The translations under genes were made by a program, and so were the position numbers. A stretch of 16,359 nt of DNA from contig JAJZFQ010000189.1 of the NCBI GenBank assembly GCA_021805275.1, forward strand, positions 1 through 16,359. Reading direction: 5' to 3'. Positions 14,288 through 16,359 of the stretch are shown piece by piece (position 1 is the stretch's first letter; each line of letters begins with the position of its first letter). Source of the DNA: Pseudomonadota bacterium. Its GTDB lineage: Bacteria > Pseudomonadota > Gammaproteobacteria > Steroidobacterales > Steroidobacteraceae. Below the pieces are notes generated by a model. It was not told the DNA's origin. It saw nothing but the letters and a program-made list of their open reading frames with translations, and searched no databases.

Positions 14288-14405
14288 ACAAAAAACGACA
14301 CGCGCCAGGAGGATCTGTCTCATTGCGGCGTCTTCTCCTCTAACGGCCCGAAAAGTCTGAGCGGGCCGGTGTTGCGATTTGCAATCCATTTTTGGGGGGG
14401 AACCC
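14288..14405 (+). promoter_or_regulatory. Receptor leader region: probable ECF promoter, hairpin and poly-G ribosome site
   Basis: After the terminator the receptor needs its own promoter, expected to be used by the upstream sigma factor. CGTC at 14329-14332 is the kind of -10 used by ECF sigmas, and 16-17 bases upstream lies a GGA-containing stretch (around 14308-14313); this pairing is tentative. A stem of CGGCCCG (14344-14350) with CGGGCCG (14362-14368) follows in the leader. Immediately before the start codon comes T5 then seven Gs (14394-14400), five bases before ATG 14406, serving as the only possible ribosome site. Confidence 0.35.
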
Positions 14406-16359
14406 ATGTTCAAGTCCGATTCATCGTCGGCCGCCTCGCGCGGCAAGCGCGGTCCGGTCGTGGGCCGCGTGCAGCGGCCGCTGGCCCGCGCGGTCTTTAC
14501 GACCGTGGCCGGTCTCATGGCCACCGCCGCCGCCGCGCACGGCCGGCTGTTTCACTTTGAAATCAATCACCAGTCGCTGTCCGACGCCCTGCAGACCTAT
14601 GCGCAGGTGTGCGGCAAGGACGTGATTTTCACCCAGTCCATGGTCGCCGGGTCCCCGGCGGCTTCTCTGGTCGGGGACTACACCGCCCAGGACGCACTGG
14701 CCCACCTGCTCTCCGGCACGCACCTGACGGTGAAGCGCTCGCCCACGGGCGCGCTGATGATCCTCAAGCGCGGCGTGACCCCCGCGGACCTCGGCAGTGA
14801 CCCCCCGAGCGCCTCGGCCACAACGGCCGCGGGCGATCCTCCGGCCGGCGATCCTCCGGCGGGCGATCCGTCGGCCAGCAACGATCCGCCACCGCAGGCC
14901 CTGCCGCAGCCCGCCGCGTCGTCCCCGGGCGCGCAGCAAGGTTCGCTCGCTGAAGTTCTGGTGACCGGCAGCTTGATCGCCAGTCGCAGCGACACCTCCT
15001 CGAGCCCGCTGGTGACCGTGGGCGCCGGGCAAATCGACTCCGCCGGACAGGTCTCCCTCGACACCGCGCTCGGTCAGATGCCGCAGTTTGCCGCCGGCCA
15101 GGGTCAGACCGAAGTCGGCGACGTTCAGGGTGCGACCGGGTTCCAGGGCGGGCAATCGTATGCCGACCTGCGCGGTCTCGGTGCGGAGCGCACGCTGGTG
15201 CTGCTCGATGGCCAACGGATGGTGCCGACGAGTCCGGCCGGAACCGTGGACCTGAACACGATCCCGATGGCGTTGATCAAGAACGTCGACGTCATTACCG
15301 GTGGTGCATCGGCGGTCTACGGCTCCGATGCAATCGCCGGTGTGGTCAATTTCCGCCTGCGTCAGCATTTCAGCGGCATCCAGCTGTCCTATCAGCACGG
15401 CGCCTCGACGCATGGCTACGGCCAGGAAGACTCCTTCAGCGTGCTGATGGGGGGGAACTTCGCGCATCGCAAGGGTAATGCCGTCGTCGACATGGAATAC
15501 AACGAGCGCGGCTCGGTCACGGGTCAACAGCTCTCGTTCTTCAACAGCCCGCAATTCGCACGTACCGTTCCGTTCCCGCCGGAGGGGCGCTTCGCCCTGG
15601 GCGGCGTGCCGGTCTCGGCCGTCAATGCCGTGCTCGGACAATACCCGGGGACCACGCCGTTGAGCGGCACCGGGACGTATCCGGGCTTCCTCGGCGTGAA
15701 CAACGACGGGTCGATCTTCACGACGGGGGATGCCCCCAACTGCGTGCAGAACTATCGGCCGACCGGTCAGACCGCGGGCCTCGCCATCAGCCCGAACTGC
15801 CAGCAGATCGTCGCTGAGCTTGGGCCGTATTTCGCAGCGCAGGTGCCGTCGCGGCGCTACAACCTGTTCGCACACGTGACGTACCAGCTCAATCACGACG
15901 TTCAGGCGTACGGGCAGATCAACTTCATGCACTCGACTGCACAGGATCTGCAGGGCGGGGCGTTCTTCAACGGAAACCCGAAGCCCCTTCTGGTTCCGCT
16001 GAACAATCCGTTCGTGCAGAACAATCCGTCGCTGCAGACGCTGATTGGGGCCCAGACGACCCCGAGCAACGGGCCGCTGGTGGTCGAGCAGTGGGCGACT
16101 CAGTTCGGTCCTCGCGTCGAGCAATTCGACTACAACGACTACCAGTTGACTGCGGGCCTGAAGGGTGCGGTCGGCACGACCAGCGTCAGGTGGAATGTAT
16201 TCGGATCGTACGGCCAGACGAATTTCAACAATTACGAGACGAATACCATCAATCTCCCGGCGCTCGAGACCATCATGTATGGCACGGCGAACTATCTGGG
16301 CGGCAGTGGCAATTCGTGCGTCGGCTATGCGTGGGATCCGCTCGGAAATCATCCGCTGA
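14406..16359 (+). CDS. TonB-dependent outer-membrane receptor with STN signalling domain (3' truncated)
   Basis: An open frame of 651 codons runs off the window end; full receptors of this type are usually 900-1100 residues. An unusually long export signal covers about residues 1-46. The STN (secretin/TonB short N-terminal) domain follows at about 48-121 (FEINHQSLSDALQTYAQ ... LMILKRG), which marks a transducing receptor that talks to FecR. A Pro/Ala/Asp linker with three GDPPA-type repeats spans about 122-180. The TonB box is at 183-188 (EVLVTG). The plug domain follows, with YADLRGLGAERTLVLLDGQR and VDVITGGASAVYGSDAIAGVVNF, and then the beginning of the beta-barrel with alternating strands and aromatic girdle residues. 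The ligand is unknown: siderophore, heme, carbohydrate and other organics are all possible. It follows the sigma and FecR genes but is separated from them by a strong terminator, so it has its own promoter. Confidence 0.94.
   Translation, partial: MFKSDSSSAASRGKRGPVVGRVQRPLARAVFTTVAGLMATAAAAHGRLFHFEINHQSLSDALQTYAQVCGKDVIFTQSMVAGSPAASLVGDYTAQDALAHLLSGTHLTVKRSPTGALMILKRGVTPADLGSDPPSASATTAAGDPPAGDPPAGDPSASNDPPPQALPQPAASSPGAQQGSLAEVLVTGSLIASRSDTSSSPLVTVGAGQIDSAGQVSLDTALGQMPQFAAGQGQTEVGDVQGATGFQGGQSYADLRGLGAERTLVLLDGQRMVPTSPAGTVDLNTIPMALIKNVDVITGGASAVYGSDAIAGVVNFRLRQHFSGIQLSYQHGASTHGYGQEDSFSVLMGGNFAHRKGNAVVDMEYNERGSVTGQQLSFFNSPQFARTVPFPPEGRFALGGVPVSAVNAVLGQYPGTTPLSGTGTYPGFLGVNNDGSIFTTGDAPNCVQNYRPTGQTAGLAISPNCQQIVAELGPYFAAQVPSRRYNLFAHVTYQLNHDVQAYGQINFMHSTAQDLQGGAFFNGNPKPLLVPLNNPFVQNNPSLQTLIGAQTTPSNGPLVVEQWATQFGPRVEQFDYNDYQLTAGLKGAVGTTSVRWNVFGSYGQTNFNNYETNTINLPALETIMYGTANYLGGSGNSCVGYAWDPLGNHPL
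14832..14876 (+). repeat. 15-bp x 3 in-frame tandem repeat in the receptor linker
   Basis: Three 15-bp units encode GDPPA, GDPPA and GDPSA (about residues 143-157), between the STN domain and the TonB box. The units differ only at a few positions, suggesting recent slippage duplication. They lengthen a disordered periplasmic tether. Confidence 0.8.

Noticed and set aside
14370..14390. TTGC...GCAA inverted repeat before the receptor as an operator
   Set aside because: The arms are only four bases long and could easily occur by chance.
14421..16352. 643-codon open frame on the minus strand opposite the TonB receptor
   Set aside because: The plus strand carries an unmistakable STN/TonB-box/plug receptor. 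The minus frame is Arg/Gly/His-rich with no domain pattern, as expected for a shadow frame in high-GC DNA.

Overview
The window is about 16.4 kb of very GC-rich, densely packed chromosomal DNA with no mobile elements, tRNA, rRNA or CRISPR. The gene content (proton-pumping complex I, aerobic homogentisate catabolism, a YcbL/GloC-type glyoxalase II, a heptosyltransferase-like GT9, and a FecI/FecR/TonB-receptor surface-signalling set) points to an aerobic Gram-negative proteobacterium. A high-GC gammaproteobacterium of the Xanthomonadales/Nevskiales/Steroidobacter type is my best guess; that placement is inference from gene content and style, not a database result.

Layout. (1) 1-3820, plus strand: the end of the complex I operon, nuoL (5' cut by the window edge), nuoM and nuoN, closed by a GC hairpin at 3827-3851 shared with the converging gene. 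(2) 3837-4798, minus strand: a MarR-family regulator translationally coupled (TGATG) to a small exported, C-terminally membrane-anchored protein of unknown function. (3) 4873-7540, plus strand: hmgA and fahA, two steps of tyrosine/phenylalanine breakdown via homogentisate, divergent from the MarR gene. A perfect 16-bp palindrome lies in the 74-bp divergent region. The isomerase gene maiA is not present between or beside them. (4) 7780-9375: a cytosolic hypothetical gene and a secreted Gly/His/Trp-rich protein with short repeats. (5) 9429-11104: a GT9 glycosyltransferase overlapping (ATGA) a metallo-beta-lactamase-fold glyoxalase II-like hydrolase; the glycosyltransferase start codon lies in an unusual set of inverted repeats. 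(6) 11234-12544: a 2-hydroxycarboxylate (CitS-type) transporter. (7) 12595-16359: an ECF sigma factor, an overlapping FecR-type anti-sigma/transducer, a strong intrinsic terminator, and a TonB-dependent receptor with an N-terminal STN signalling domain, truncated by the window end.

How they work together. The MarR/exported-protein pair and hmgA-fahA look like one divergent regulatory unit. The sigma/FecR/receptor trio looks like a complete cell-surface signalling circuit: ligand binding by the receptor is passed through its STN domain to FecR, then to the sigma factor, which should drive the receptor from its own promoter after the terminator. The ligand cannot be read from the sequence. No fully new system is evident. 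The points most worth following are the palindromic MarR/hmgA divergon with its odd exported partner, the leaderless or start-sequestering structure of the GT9 gene with its D-to-N change, and the insulated STN-receptor promoter region.
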